From: Desulforegula conservatrix Mb1Pa
GTDB taxonomy: Bacteria > Desulfobacterota > Desulfobacteria > Desulfobacterales > Desulforegulaceae
Assembly: GCF_000426225.1 (NCBI RefSeq)
Contig: NZ_AUEY01000005.1
Span: 1-64,000 of the forward strand
Length of the DNA: 64,000 nucleotides
Direction: 5' to 3'
Shown: in pieces, positions 43,802-52,898 of the stretch
Numbering within the stretch: position 1 is the stretch's first letter
Layout: each line of letters begins with the position of its first letter
Program-made: the position numbers and the translations under genes
Notes under the pieces: generated by a model
Seen by the model: the letters and a program-made list of their open reading frames with translations, nothing else
The model's database searches: none
Told to the model about the DNA's origin: nothing

Positions 43802-45577
43802 GTGAAAGACTATCAGCCTTATAAAAAGGACAAAAACATTTTTGCAAGAATACTTGTTTCGATTTTTGCAATTGGGACTTTCACCGCCATTGCGACTGCT
43901 GTTTTATGGTTTTCTCAATGGGGACAGATAACAGAGTGCAGATATCATTTTAGCAAACTTGAGAAAAGTTTTACCGATAAAGACTGGCGCCGGATGATAT
44001 CTCGTTGGATGGGTGGGATTAACACTTGGCGATGGGGAATGACAACCAGAGAATGGGCAATTGATGACAAATCCATCCCGGTCGATAAATGGAAAAACAT
44101 CTCAAACTCAAACATTGCTGAGCACATGAAAATTGCAGCAGATTGGGCTGAAAAAATCAATAATCCCTCCATAAAATCTGAAGTCTATCGGAGTCTTGCA
44201 GATGTGTATGGAAGACGTTTGGGAGACAGGGCCGCAGCATCCATATACCTGAGAAAATGGATTTCAACAGCAAAGAGTATCTCAGATGAAGGAGCAAGGC
44301 AGACTGCTTTTCTTGATATCATGGAGATAGCCGGGGGGCTGAATGATCGAGAGTCTGGTTTGGTTTTACTTGAGGAAATAGCCTCTGAGTTGAGACGATT
44401 GAACAATGACATTGCGAGGGGGTACGGATTTCGCTTTCTTGCTGAAGCAGCAGGAAAAATGGGATCAGGGGAAAAGGTAGCAGCTTATATTCACGAAGCC
44501 TGTAAATCAGGAGATCTTACTAACGACATATGTTTCAAACCAATTCTGCCGGAAGCAGCTATATTCCTAATTAGGGATGACAGATCTTTAGAAGATTATT
44601 TTTCAAAATCTTTATCTTACGTCAAATCAAATTCTTATGGATTTGATCGGGCGTGCTGCTTGGGCAATCTTGCCAAAACCGCAGCTCTTGCTTTTGATAA
44701 GTGGACTTCGCTTAACTACATGAACCAGTTTAAAGCCGAATTTTTTGCACAAATGGATGGTGTATCAAAACAGACATTGATTGAAAAAATGGCTGAAGCT
44801 GCCTGTATGCTTCCAGACAGAGAGTTCGCTCTATCTTTTTTGAAATCATTATATGAAGACGTACAAACAATAAATCCTCAGTGGCCTAGGTCAATGGCAT
44901 ATCAGGCAATTGCTGGGGCCGCGCATCTTCTTGGAGATGACCGCGCTTCATTCAGCGATTTTATTTTTGCTGCCGAGGCAGCGCTGCAGAATGAGACTCC
45001 AAGGAAAATTGGTTGGAATATTTCTAATTTTCTTTTAGATAAGGCTGAAGAAATCGGGTTCAATCTAAAGAAATATGATTTGATGGCCAAACTCGATGTT
45101 GCTGCCTCACAAGTAGAGATAGATAACAAATGTGGTAACGCTGGAGAAGACCAGTTTTTAGTATATATGCATTTTGCTAGGATAGCGGAACGAATTGGTG
45201 AAAAAGAAAAAGGTCGACAATACTTGTCCAAGGCAAAAAGAATCTTGGTAGGCATCACATTACCGAATTCAATGCATAACGATGTGCTGGATATGGCCAT
45301 AACGGCAAAAAATCTGGGGGAATTGGCCTTGGCTAGTGATCTGGGCATGAAAGCCTTTGATATGGCAAAATTGGAGAGCCAGAAAAGCCCTTTGCGTTTT
45401 TTGTGTATTTCAACAGTTGCAGGAGTAGCCAGATTGTATACCGGAATCGGAGATATTCGTTACGCCTGTTCTTTGGCTGAATCTGAAGGTTTTACCGCAG
45501 AGGACAAAGCAGAAATAATGTGTTCTGTAATGGCTGAATACTCAAAAAATCAATACCGCAGGATAAAGTCAGAATGA
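43802..45577 (+). CDS. Membrane-anchored alpha-solenoid (TPR-like) hypothetical protein
   Basis: 591 aa from a GTG preceded by AGAGGA. One N-terminal membrane helix (about 16-37, LVSIFAIGTFTAIATAVLWF); the rest is helical, with repeated units of 35-45 residues rich in Ala, Leu and Glu (for example LADVYGRRLGDRAAASIYLR, FLAEAAGKMGSGEKVAAYI, LGNLAKTAALAFDK). This fits a TPR-like solenoid facing the periplasm. I recognise no family. Third codon positions look more AT-rich than in the preceding operon, so it may be a later acquisition. A tiny frame overlaps its stop. Confidence 0.7.
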   Translation: MKDYQPYKKDKNIFARILVSIFAIGTFTAIATAVLWFSQWGQITECRYHFSKLEKSFTDKDWRRMISRWMGGINTWRWGMTTREWAIDDKSIPVDKWKNISNSNIAEHMKIAADWAEKINNPSIKSEVYRSLADVYGRRLGDRAAASIYLRKWISTAKSISDEGARQTAFLDIMEIAGGLNDRESGLVLLEEIASELRRLNNDIARGYGFRFLAEAAGKMGSGEKVAAYIHEACKSGDLTNDICFKPILPEAAIFLIRDDRSLEDYFSKSLSYVKSNSYGFDRACCLGNLAKTAALAFDKWTSLNYMNQFKAEFFAQMDGVSKQTLIEKMAEAACMLPDREFALSFLKSLYEDVQTINPQWPRSMAYQAIAGAAHLLGDDRASFSDFIFAAEAALQNETPRKIGWNISNFLLDKAEEIGFNLKKYDLMAKLDVAASQVEIDNKCGNAGEDQFLVYMHFARIAERIGEKEKGRQYLSKAKRILVGITLPNSMHNDVLDMAITAKNLGELALASDLGMKAFDMAKLESQKSPLRFLCISTVAGVARLYTGIGDIRYACSLAESEGFTAEDKAEIMCSVMAEYSKNQYRRIKSE

Positions 45578-45681
45578 ATAAAAATAATCTCCAAACGAAT
45601 TGCAAGACAAACTCTATAGTTATTGGCGACATGAATCAATCGGCCTGGAAAAACATTGAATTTGTTAAAGTTAAAGACTAA
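45574..45681 (+). CDS. Possible 35-aa peptide coupled to the solenoid gene
   Basis: The ATG overlaps the preceding TGA (ATGA), as in coupled genes. The frame encodes 35 residues (MNKNNLQTNCKTNSIVIGD at the start, VKVKD at the end) with one Trp. No homology recognised. It may be a real small gene, a remnant of a longer one, or chance. Confidence 0.3.
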   Translation: MNKNNLQTNCKTNSIVIGDMNQSAWKNIEFVKVKD

Positions 45682-45860
45682 AATTGATAGCTATGAGGCT
45701 TATGCAATTTACAGTATATTTGGGGGGTGAAGCAATGAGAGTTCCCGCGTGATGCTTTCACCAACCATTCGTTAAATGGAATAGACATAAAGTTTTACCG
45801 AGCTTTTTTTTAAAAGCGACTCGCCGAAGGAGCTCATAACTTAAAATAAGACAGACCCAC
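45682..45860. other. Gene-free interval before the ackA terminator
   Basis: Apart from a GGGGGGTGAAGC stretch in front of a five-codon ATG frame, I see no gene, promoter or repeat. Multiple stops occur in every frame. Confidence 0.5.
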
Positions 45861-45892
45861 AAAAAAAGCCGGACATCATAAAGACATCCGGC
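45861..45892 (-). terminator. Intrinsic terminator of pta-ackA
   Basis: The arms GCCGGA (45868-45873) and TCCGGC (45887-45892), read on the minus strand, are followed by seven T (45861-45867). It lies 31 bp beyond the ackA stop. Confidence 0.75.
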
Positions 45893-45922
45893 CTAATTTA
45901 AGCAATTTTTTCTTTTGTCAGA

Positions 45923-47185
45923 CTACATGAGTTCTTTGTTCTTGAATGTGTATGGATATTCAAGGTGGTCTGTGTAAGTTCCCTTGAGTATACCAACAAC
46001 GTCTTCAACAAAAACGAGTTCTTCGTTTGTTGGAATCATGAATACCTTGACTTTGGAGTTCGGAGTGGAAATCTCTGTTTCTCCGTTCTTGCTTCTGGTG
46101 TTCATGTTCTTTTCTGTGTCAAGTTCAAGAGAGAGGCATTCAAGTGCTTCAGCGGTCTTCTGACGGATAAGGCCCGAGTTTTCGCCAACACCGGCAGTGA
46201 ATACTACTGCGTCAACTCTGCCAAGCGCAGCAGCATATGAACCAAGATATTTTCTGAGACGATAAGCTTCAATTTCAATTGCAAGCTTGCAGCGAGCATC
46301 GCCTTCACCTGCAGCAATTTCAACATCGCGTCTGTCTGTGTATTTGCCGGTAACACCAAGGATACCTGATTTTTTGTTCAGGAGCGAATCCATATATTTC
46401 GGACCAACATCAAGCTGACGCATCATGAACATAGGAATTGCAGGATCAATGTCACCGCAGCGGGTTCCCATGATCGCACCCTCAAGAGGAGTGAAGCCCA
46501 TTGAAGTGTCGATTGAAACACCATTTTTGATGGCGCAGCATGAAACACCGTTACCGATATGAAGGGTAATGATGTTGCATTCTTTTGCGTCTTTTCCAAG
46601 AAGGGCAGCAGCTCTCTTGGAAACATAGAGATGGCTTGTTCCGTGGAAACCATAGCGTCTTACTGACTGATCCTTGTACCACTCATAAGGAACCGGATAC
46701 ATATATGCGCATGCAGGCATTGTCTGATGGAAAGCTGTATCGAAAATTGCAACATGAGGCACTTCAGGGAAAGACGCTCTTGCAGCACGGATACCAACAA
46801 GGTTTGCCGGGTTATGAAGTGGAGCAAGGTGTGAGATTTCAGCTATGTGGTTCACGATATCATCTGTGATCAGAACGCTCTTTTTGAATTTCTCACCACC
46901 ATGAACAACTCTGTGGCCAACGGCAGAAATTTCGGCCATGCTTGAGAGTACAGCTCCTCCACCTGTAGTAAGCGCATTTATTACCCACTGCATTGCTACT
47001 TCATGGTTGTCTATGGCATATTTTATTGTACCTGACTTGCCAAGCTGAACTGCTTCATGTTTTATGAAAGAGTCGCCGATTCCGATACGTTCAACTATGC
47101 CCTGAGCAACAACCTGTTTTGCTTCCCAGTCAAAGAGCTGATATTTAAGTGAAGAGCTGCCGCAGTTGAGAGCCAATATTTTCAT
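45923..47185 (-). CDS. ackA: Acetate kinase
   Basis: 420 aa. ASKHA-fold kinase with the signatures ILALNCGSSSLKYQLF (residues 3-18), RVVHGGEKF, FDTAFHQTMP, GFHGTSH and the C-terminal FTAGVGENSG. It converts acetyl phosphate and ADP to acetate and ATP, or the reverse. AAGGAGAT precedes the ATG. It starts 21 bp after pta on the same strand, forming a pta-ackA operon for acetate production or activation. Confidence 0.97.
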   Translation of the reverse strand: MKILALNCGSSSLKYQLFDWEAKQVVAQGIVERIGIGDSFIKHEAVQLGKSGTIKYAIDNHEVAMQWVINALTTGGGAVLSSMAEISAVGHRVVHGGEKFKKSVLITDDIVNHIAEISHLAPLHNPANLVGIRAARASFPEVPHVAIFDTAFHQTMPACAYMYPVPYEWYKDQSVRRYGFHGTSHLYVSKRAAALLGKDAKECNIITLHIGNGVSCCAIKNGVSIDTSMGFTPLEGAIMGTRCGDIDPAIPMFMMRQLDVGPKYMDSLLNKKSGILGVTGKYTDRRDVEIAAGEGDARCKLAIEIEAYRLRKYLGSYAAALGRVDAVVFTAGVGENSGLIRQKTAEALECLSLELDTEKNMNTRSKNGETEISTPNSKVKVFMIPTNEELVFVEDVVGILKGTYTDHLEYPYTFKNKELM

Positions 47186-47206
47186 CTGGAAAATCTCCTT
47201 GATATT

Positions 47207-48199
47207 TTATGATGCCTGAACAGCCGTAATGGCCGCAACATTAACTATGTCCATATATTTGCAGCCGCGGGAAAGATCGTTGACCGGCTTTGCCAGACCC
47301 TGGATTATCGGCCCGATTGCTTCGGCTCCCGAGAATCTTTCCACAAGTTTGTAACCTATGTTGCCTGACTGAAGGTCTGGGAATATGAGGGTGTTTGCTT
47401 TACCGGCTATTTGGCTGCCAGGAGCTTTCTTGGCACCAACAGCTGCAACAAGGGCAGCATCAGCCTGGAGTTCACCGTCAACAGCAAGGCCAGGAACTTT
47501 TTCCTTGAGGATCTCAACAGCCTTTGAAACTTTGTCAACAACTTCATGGGAAGCGCTGCCTTTTGTGGAAAAAGACAGCATCGCAACTTTAGGTTCAACT
47601 TCAAGAAAATTCTTGCAGCTTTCAGCAGATGCAGCAGCTATGTCAGCAAGCTGATTGGAGTCTGGCATCGGATTGACGGCACAGTCTGCAAAAATAAGAT
47701 TGCCTTCGTGTCCGAATTCTTTTTTATCAGAAACCATTATAAAGCAGCTTGATACGGTTTTCATTCCAGGTTTGGTTCCAATGATCTGGATTGCTGCCCT
47801 TAGAACATCACCAGTTGTATTTTTGGCGCCGGCAACAGCACCGTCAGCTTTCCCTGTTCTGACGAGCATGGCACCGAAGAACAGAACGTTTTTCATTTGT
47901 TCATCAGCTTTTTCAGGTGTCATTCCCTTGCTTTTTCTCATTTCATAGAATTCATTTGCAAAGGCTTTTCTAAGATCAGATGTTTCAGGATTAATGATAT
48001 CGCATTTGACTTCATAACCTTTTGCAGCAAAGGCTTTTTTTACTTCCGCCTCGTCCCCGAGAATGATAACCTTGCCTGCAAGTCCCTGTTTTACGATTTC
48101 GTTCGCAGCATCTATTGTGCGTTCATCATCGCCTTCAGGCAGAACTATTGTTTTCTGCCTTTGTTTAGCTATGTCCAAGAATTTTTGCATTACAGACAC
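47207..48199 (-). CDS. pta: Phosphate acetyltransferase
   Basis: 330 aa, the short catalytic-domain-only form. Signatures: [15 protein letters not shown] at the start, [37 protein letters not shown], and [19 protein letters not shown] near the C-terminus. It interconverts acetyl-CoA and acetyl phosphate. The start is GTG 48199, supported by GGGAGGTG 5 nt upstream; the ATG three codons later has no fitting site. It is the first gene of the pta-ackA unit. Confidence 0.96.
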   Translation of the reverse strand: MSVMQKFLDIAKQRQKTIVLPEGDDERTIDAANEIVKQGLAGKVIILGDEAEVKKAFAAKGYEVKCDIINPETSDLRKAFANEFYEMRKSKGMTPEKADEQMKNVLFFGAMLVRTGKADGAVAGAKNTTGDVLRAAIQIIGTKPGMKTVSSCFIMVSDKKEFGHEGNLIFADCAVNPMPDSNQLADIAAASAESCKNFLEVEPKVAMLSFSTKGSASHEVVDKVSKAVEILKEKVPGLAVDGELQADAALVAAVGAKKAPGSQIAGKANTLIFPDLQSGNIGYKLVERFSGAEAIGPIIQGLAKPVNDLSRGCKYMDIVNVAAITAVQAS

Positions 48200-48223
48200 A
48201 ATGCACCTCCCAAAATTATATAA

Positions 48224-48252
48224 AGATTAAACTTACAGCCGACGGCTGACAA
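48224..48252 (-). promoter_or_regulatory. Candidate sigma-70 promoter of pta-ackA with internal palindrome
   Basis: On the minus strand TTGTCA (48252-48247) and TAATCT (48229-48224) are 17 bp apart. A perfect palindrome CAGCCG-A-CGGCTG (48236-48248) lies in the spacer and touches the -35 box, a position suited to an operator. No regulator gene is adjacent. Confidence 0.5.
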
Positions 48253-48357
48253 AAACAGTGTTGACGTGCGGCAATATGTTTTTGCAACACATTGATTTTA
48301 AAGTTAAAATCTATTAAAAGCGTGCTTTTTGCCGCAAAAAAGAAACTATAGTTGCTA

Positions 48358-49011
48358 ATGATTAGAAGTGCAATAAAAAATATGAATTCCGATTATTTTG
48401 AAATCACCGGTAAAAGCTCTGGCTTTTCAGATGGTGACTGTCTTTTGAATGTGGTTTTAAAGATCATTGATAAATCTTATTTTTCAGGATTTACGCCCAG
48501 ACAAAAGGCTGAGCAGCTTAGCATTTTGGCGCGAAAGGCTGCCTTGATGAGTGCGGAGCTGTCAGGAATCTGTGTTGGTATTTCATTTCATAAGAACAGC
48601 GAGGGGATGCCTTTATCTCAGAATGGAATATGGTGGGGAGTCTCGCATAAACCTGAAATTGTTGCAGGAGCTGTTTCCCACAGCCCAGTAGGATTAGATG
48701 TCGAAATCATAAGACCAGTTTCTGAAAGGCTAATGGAAAGAGTTTCTGATAAATCAGAGCGAACCCTGTTCAAGGATGATCCTGTGATAACATTTTTTAA
48801 AATATGGACATCCAAGGAGGCTGTCCTGAAGCTGCTTGGGAAAGGGCTTTCCGGGCTTTCAGAATGCAAAATCCATGATGTAATAGCAAATGATCATATT
48901 TCAGTAAGATACAAAGAAAGAATATTTTCTGTGACCTGCTTTGTTAGTGGAACTTATATTATCTCTGTTGTATCATTGCCGGATAAAGTAAAATTAGTAT
49001 ACGATTGCTAA
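48358..49011 (+). CDS. 4'-phosphopantetheinyl transferase superfamily protein
   Basis: 217 aa from the ATG at 48358. It has both family motifs: PVGLDVEII (Mg-binding Asp and Glu) and FFKIWTSKEAVLKLLGKGL (the WxxKEAxxK motif). Such enzymes attach the phosphopantetheine arm of CoA to carrier proteins. The length suggests the Sfp-like group rather than AcpS. It diverges from pta. No carrier-protein gene is near. Confidence 0.85.
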   Translation: MIRSAIKNMNSDYFEITGKSSGFSDGDCLLNVVLKIIDKSYFSGFTPRQKAEQLSILARKAALMSAELSGICVGISFHKNSEGMPLSQNGIWWGVSHKPEIVAGAVSHSPVGLDVEIIRPVSERLMERVSDKSERTLFKDDPVITFFKIWTSKEAVLKLLGKGLSGLSECKIHDVIANDHISVRYKERIFSVTCFVSGTYIISVVSLPDKVKLVYDC

Positions 49012-49295
49012 AGGTGTGCAGAGTCTGTCCAGGCTGCTCTCTTATTGACTCCCTTCATTGATCTCTGCTTAAAAGCCCTGTTCTTTTTTCACTACTGCTT
49101 AATGGATTTGAGCATAATCTCATATTTAGTTTTACTTAAATAAAAAAAAGTGCTCAAGTTATTGACACTCCTGATTTTTTTGTAATAATCATGTTACGAT
49201 TTTTTGGATGACTAACTTGATTTCCAGTGAAAACTGATTAAGGTCTTACAATCACTTTAAAAAGTGAAGGGGCTTTTTTTGCTTTTAAATAGGCA
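49012..49295. other. AT-rich interval with a possible promoter
   Basis: TTGACA at 49162-49167 is followed after 15 bp by TAATAA (49183-49188), a poor-spacing sigma-70-like pair on the plus strand. The next gene starts 300 bp further on, beyond a repeat. Nothing else is recognised here. Confidence 0.35.
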
Positions 49296-49431
49296 TTGAT
49301 GAACTCGCAAAAACTCGGATTTCCGTCATTCCGGTCTGCGCCGGAATCCAGAGGTATCTAAAAAATGCTGGATGCCGGATAAGGTACGGCATGACTTTTA
49401 AGTTCTTTTTCGACTTTTGCGGTCTTCTCAT
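49296..49431. repeat. Dispersed MITE-like repeat, family C, copy 3
   Basis: 136 bp. The left end is TTGATGAACTCGCAAAAACT, the right end GACTTTTGCGGTCTTCTCAT. The inner blocks CGTCATTCCGGTCTGCGCCG and GCTGGATGCCGGATAAGGTA match the other two copies. It lies 58 bp before the hdrC-like gene. Confidence 0.8.
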
Positions 49432-49489
49432 ATTTTAAATAATGGTATTTTTTTGCTGACCGCTTTTTAAAGATTCTGCAGGTGAAAAA

Positions 49490-50035
49490 ATGAAAATTGA
49501 CCGCTCTTTTATCGGGGAGGTTTCAAAACGCAGTGGGCAAAGCTTTGATGGGTGTTTTCACTGCATGTGCTGTTCAGGCGGCTGTCCAGTCTCGGATATT
49601 ATGGATTATCTGCCGAACCAGATTGTAAGGATGATGCAGCTTGGCATGCGAAAGCAGGTTCTTGAGAGCAGGGCTATATGGGACTGTATTGGCTGCTATA
49701 GTTGTGTTTCTCAATGTCCTAACAGAATTCATATACCCCATATGATGGATACTCTCAGGGAAATGGCTCTTGCTGAAGGTGTAGTAGTCGGTGAACCGGA
49801 TATCTGGACATTCCACAGAGAGTTTCTCAAGCAGGTTGATAAAAGAGGCCGGGTATATGAGCTTGAATTTATGGCAAGATACAAACTTTCATCAAGGAAT
49901 TTTTTCCAGGATGTGGTGCCTGGCATGAAAATGCTTTTTAAGGGAAGGCTTGAGCTCCTTCCGAAAACAGTTCACGGACTTGATGAGATTCGTAAGATTG
50001 GAGATGCCTGCTATGACCCAAAAAGAAGAAAATAA
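49490..50035 (+). CDS. hdrC: Heterodisulfide reductase subunit C-like iron-sulfur protein
   Basis: 181 aa. Two [4Fe-4S] ferredoxin motifs of the CX2CX2CX3C type: Cys22, 25, 28, 32 (GCFHCMCCSGGCP) and Cys66, 69, 72, 76 (DCIGCYSCVSQCP). The rest is helical, as in HdrC. HdrC passes electrons to the HdrB catalytic subunit, encoded next with a 23 bp overlap. No HdrA (flavin) gene is in the window, so the electron donor is open: a separate HdrA or a membrane partner. Confidence 0.85.
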   Translation: MKIDRSFIGEVSKRSGQSFDGCFHCMCCSGGCPVSDIMDYLPNQIVRMMQLGMRKQVLESRAIWDCIGCYSCVSQCPNRIHIPHMMDTLREMALAEGVVVGEPDIWTFHREFLKQVDKRGRVYELEFMARYKLSSRNFFQDVVPGMKMLFKGRLELLPKTVHGLDEIRKIGDACYDPKRRK

Positions 50036-50906
50036 AAAAGACAGAAGAACAGGACGTTCGAGGATATACTACTATCCTGGCTGCTCGCTCATGTCCAGCG
50101 CAAGGGAGCTTGGGGACTCACTTTTTCAGATGGCCAAGATACACGGAAGCTGGCTGTCGGAACTTCAGGACTGGAATTGCTGCGGCGCATCTCCTGCTCA
50201 CAGTGTTAATCAGGACTATGCACTCATGCTCGCAGGAAGGAATCTGGTTCTTGCCGAAAGGCAGGGCATAGATTCTCTTCACGTAATCTGCCCAAGCTGT
50301 TTTGTTAGGTTGAGAACAGCCGCAAAAATACTTGAAAATGAGCCTGAAAAAAATGAGATGCTTGAGTCTGTTCTTGGGAAAAAGTACCAAGGTACAGTTG
50401 AGCTAAAATTCTTTCTGGAAATGGTTACGGAAAACCGTCTGGAAATGTTCAGGGAGGCGGTTGTCAATCCTCTCAAGGGACTTAAGGGCGTGCTTTATTT
50501 CGGGTGTCTCCTGACAAGACCGGAATGGCTCACCGGCTTTGATGTGCGTCCATATGAGGAAAATCTGAATGAACTGGTAGGGGCGCTTGGGGTTGAGACG
50601 GTTAACTGGGGGTATGCAAAACAGTGCTGCGGAAGCCATCTTGCTGTTACAAAGCCGGATACGGTCGATGATATGGTCGACAGGATCAGGGACCAGGCCA
50701 GAAGGGTTGGCGCTAACTGCATGATCGTTTTCTGTCCTCTCTGCCAGGTCAATCTTGAGCTGAGAGGTAAAAATGTCGAGCCTCTTCCGGTTTTCTATGC
50801 TTCCGAGCTGATTGGCATGGCTGCAAAACTGCCGGGACACAGGGACTGGCTCAATAAACATCTAATTGATCCGAATCCTTTGCTTTCGTCTCTTAAGCTT
50901 ATATAG
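50013..50906 (+). CDS. hdrB: Heterodisulfide reductase subunit B-like protein
   Basis: 297 aa from the ATG at 50013. Two CCG domains with the CX31-39CCX35-36CXXC-type pattern: YYYPGCSLMSSA...DWNCCGAS...ICPSCF and LYFGCLLTRPEW...KQCCGSHLAV...FCPLC. These hold the unusual [4Fe-4S] clusters where disulfide reduction takes place. In sulfate reducers HdrBC-like pairs act on a thiol-disulfide electron carrier. It is translated from inside the hdrC end. An intrinsic terminator follows. Confidence 0.85.
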   Translation: MTQKEENKKDRRTGRSRIYYYPGCSLMSSARELGDSLFQMAKIHGSWLSELQDWNCCGASPAHSVNQDYALMLAGRNLVLAERQGIDSLHVICPSCFVRLRTAAKILENEPEKNEMLESVLGKKYQGTVELKFFLEMVTENRLEMFREAVVNPLKGLKGVLYFGCLLTRPEWLTGFDVRPYEENLNELVGALGVETVNWGYAKQCCGSHLAVTKPDTVDDMVDRIRDQARRVGANCMIVFCPLCQVNLELRGKNVEPLPVFYASELIGMAAKLPGHRDWLNKHLIDPNPLLSSLKLI

Positions 50907-50923
50907 TAAATATTGTTTTCAAG

Positions 50924-50960
50924 ACCCGGCGTCCTTTTATTATGGATTGCCGGGTTTTTA
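50924..50960 (+). terminator. Intrinsic terminator of hdrC-hdrB
   Basis: The arms ACCCGGC (50924-50930) and GCCGGGT (50949-50955) are followed by a T-run. It starts 18 bp after the hdrB stop. Confidence 0.8.
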
Positions 50961-51089
50961 TTTCCAATAAGACCTTGCTGTTTTTTTTCTATTTTTATAT
51001 GGTTTCAAGTTGATTTTTGACATTTGATTTTTATTATAAATAGGCTTTTTAAAGAACCTAACTCCAAATGATTTTTTAAGGATGGATAT

Positions 51090-51374
51090 ATGGGCGACTC
51101 TTCAAATCATACATGTGAGCAGCTGTTGATGCCTGGAGTGAATTTTTCGACTTTTATACTGTCACTTAACTCCTCGGCTCTTGTTAATCTCGGTCAGATT
51201 CCTGATCCGGCAACAGGAGCAAGGAATAAAAATCTTCAGCTTGCTAAATACAGCATCGACGTGATCATGCTTCTTGAGGAAAAAACAAGGGGTAATCTGT
51301 CAACTGAGGAGACAAATCTTATAAAGAATATTTTGCACGATCTCAAACTTGCTTACGTGAGGGAATGCAAATAG
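51090..51374 (+). CDS. DUF1844 domain protein
   Basis: 94 aa. It matches the small DUF1844 family: NFSTFILSLNSSALVNLGQI near the N-terminus and LAKYSIDVIMLLEEKTRGNL in the middle, with a helical end. Function unknown; the family is often encoded near the start of deltaproteobacterial housekeeping clusters. AAGGATGG precedes the ATG. It may be co-transcribed with the protease gene 80 bp downstream. Confidence 0.85.
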   Translation: MGDSSNHTCEQLLMPGVNFSTFILSLNSSALVNLGQIPDPATGARNKNLQLAKYSIDVIMLLEEKTRGNLSTEETNLIKNILHDLKLAYVRECK

Positions 51375-51454
51375 ACATGATCCTGTAATTTTAAGAAGTC
51401 GCAAGGGGGATATGTGTTTGTCAGGCGGCTAAACTTAAACCTTGGGAGAAAAAT

Positions 51455-52894
51455 ATGACTTCAGGTAGTTATCTGAAAAAAAAGAAAAATGCAATTTTTG
51501 TTCTGTCTGTTCTGTTTTGTCTTTGCTTTAATGTTTCAACGTCCCATTCAGCTGTTGGACAGGCTGACGGCCAAACCGAAATGATTCCGTCGGGATTTGA
51601 CAAGATAGCCGAAGCCGTAGGCCCGGCCGTTGTAAACATCAGGGCTGAAAAATTGAAGAATGTGGGGCCTGTGTTTGAGCATTTTTTCAAGGGCAATCCT
51701 TATGGAAAAGGAAATCCTTTTGATGAATTCATGGGCGAAGCGCCAAACGGAAACTCAAAGTCCTATAGGGAAAGAAGTCTTGGTACAGGCTTCATAATTG
51801 ATAAGTCAGGCTATATTGCAACAAATAATCATGTGGTTGAAGATGCTGAAAAGATCCAGGTTAAACTTAAAAGTGGCGAGGAGTATGACGCTGAGATAGT
51901 TGGCCGAGATCCAAGCACAGATATCGCTCTTATCAAGATAAAACCGTCCAATGATCTTCCTGCCCTTGAGTTCGGAAATTCGGATTCAATGAAAGTTGGG
52001 CAGTGGGTTGTGGCAATAGGAAGTCCATTCGGCCTCGAGCAGACAGTGACAGCAGGTATAGTCAGCGCCAAGGGCAGGGTGATCGGCCAGGGCGCTTATG
52101 ATGATTTTATTCAGACTGACGCGTCGATTAACCCTGGAAACAGCGGTGGGCCACTTCTTTCTCTGGATGGCAAAGTAATAGGTATTAATACCGCAATAAT
52201 TGCGAGTGCCCAGGGAATTGGTTTTGCCATCCCGATAAACATGGCCTCCACCATCATTGAGCAGCTTAAATCAAGCGGATCTGTGGTAAGGGGCTGGCTC
52301 GGCATAACCATGAAAGATATAGACAAGGGACTCGCTGATTATCTGAAGCTCCAGGAGGCCAAGGGCGTTCTTGTCGATTCTGTGGTCAAAGGAGATCCTG
52401 CGGACAAGGCCGGAATCCATGCGAATGACGTCATTACAGATGTCAACGGAAAGAAGATTGAAGGCAGCAGGGATCTTGCAAAAATAATCGCTGCGCTTAA
52501 GGTTGGTGACAAGGCGCTTATATCTGTTGTCAGGGATGGAAAGAAAAAGGACGTTGAGGTACTTATTGCAAAAAGGACTGATGAGAAGGCCGGAGGAAAA
52601 TTGCCTGCCGCAGAAGGCTCCCTTGGCATAAAAGTATCCCAGATGACCCCTGATATCGCTGAAAGACTCGGCTATACTGGTGAAGGTGGTGTTGTTGTCG
52701 AAGGCGTTGCGCCTGACGGCAAGGCAGCTCTCGCAGGTCTCAGGATGGGGGACGTTATAAAGGAAATCAACCACAAGAAACTTAATTCTCCGTCTGAGTT
52801 TAAAAATGCCGTCACTGAAGCAGGCGCTAATTTAAGAATGCTTGTATGGAGACAGGGCTTAGGCCTGCTTGTAATAGAGCTTTCTTCTAAATAA
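51455..52894 (+). CDS. Periplasmic serine protease of the HtrA/DegP (Do) family
   Basis: 479 aa. A signal peptide (about 1-32) leads into a trypsin-like domain with catalytic His126 (TNNHVVED), Asp156 (DPSTDIALI) and Ser230 (NPGNSGGPL), followed by two PDZ domains (about 275-365 and 390-475). It degrades or refolds damaged periplasmic proteins. GGGAG precedes the ATG. The gene ends 4 bp before ispE. Confidence 0.96.
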   Translation: MTSGSYLKKKKNAIFVLSVLFCLCFNVSTSHSAVGQADGQTEMIPSGFDKIAEAVGPAVVNIRAEKLKNVGPVFEHFFKGNPYGKGNPFDEFMGEAPNGNSKSYRERSLGTGFIIDKSGYIATNNHVVEDAEKIQVKLKSGEEYDAEIVGRDPSTDIALIKIKPSNDLPALEFGNSDSMKVGQWVVAIGSPFGLEQTVTAGIVSAKGRVIGQGAYDDFIQTDASINPGNSGGPLLSLDGKVIGINTAIIASAQGIGFAIPINMASTIIEQLKSSGSVVRGWLGITMKDIDKGLADYLKLQEAKGVLVDSVVKGDPADKAGIHANDVITDVNGKKIEGSRDLAKIIAALKVGDKALISVVRDGKKKDVEVLIAKRTDEKAGGKLPAAEGSLGIKVSQMTPDIAERLGYTGEGGVVVEGVAPDGKAALAGLRMGDVIKEINHKKLNSPSEFKNAVTEAGANLRMLVWRQGLGLLVIELSSK

Positions 52895-52898
52895 CACA

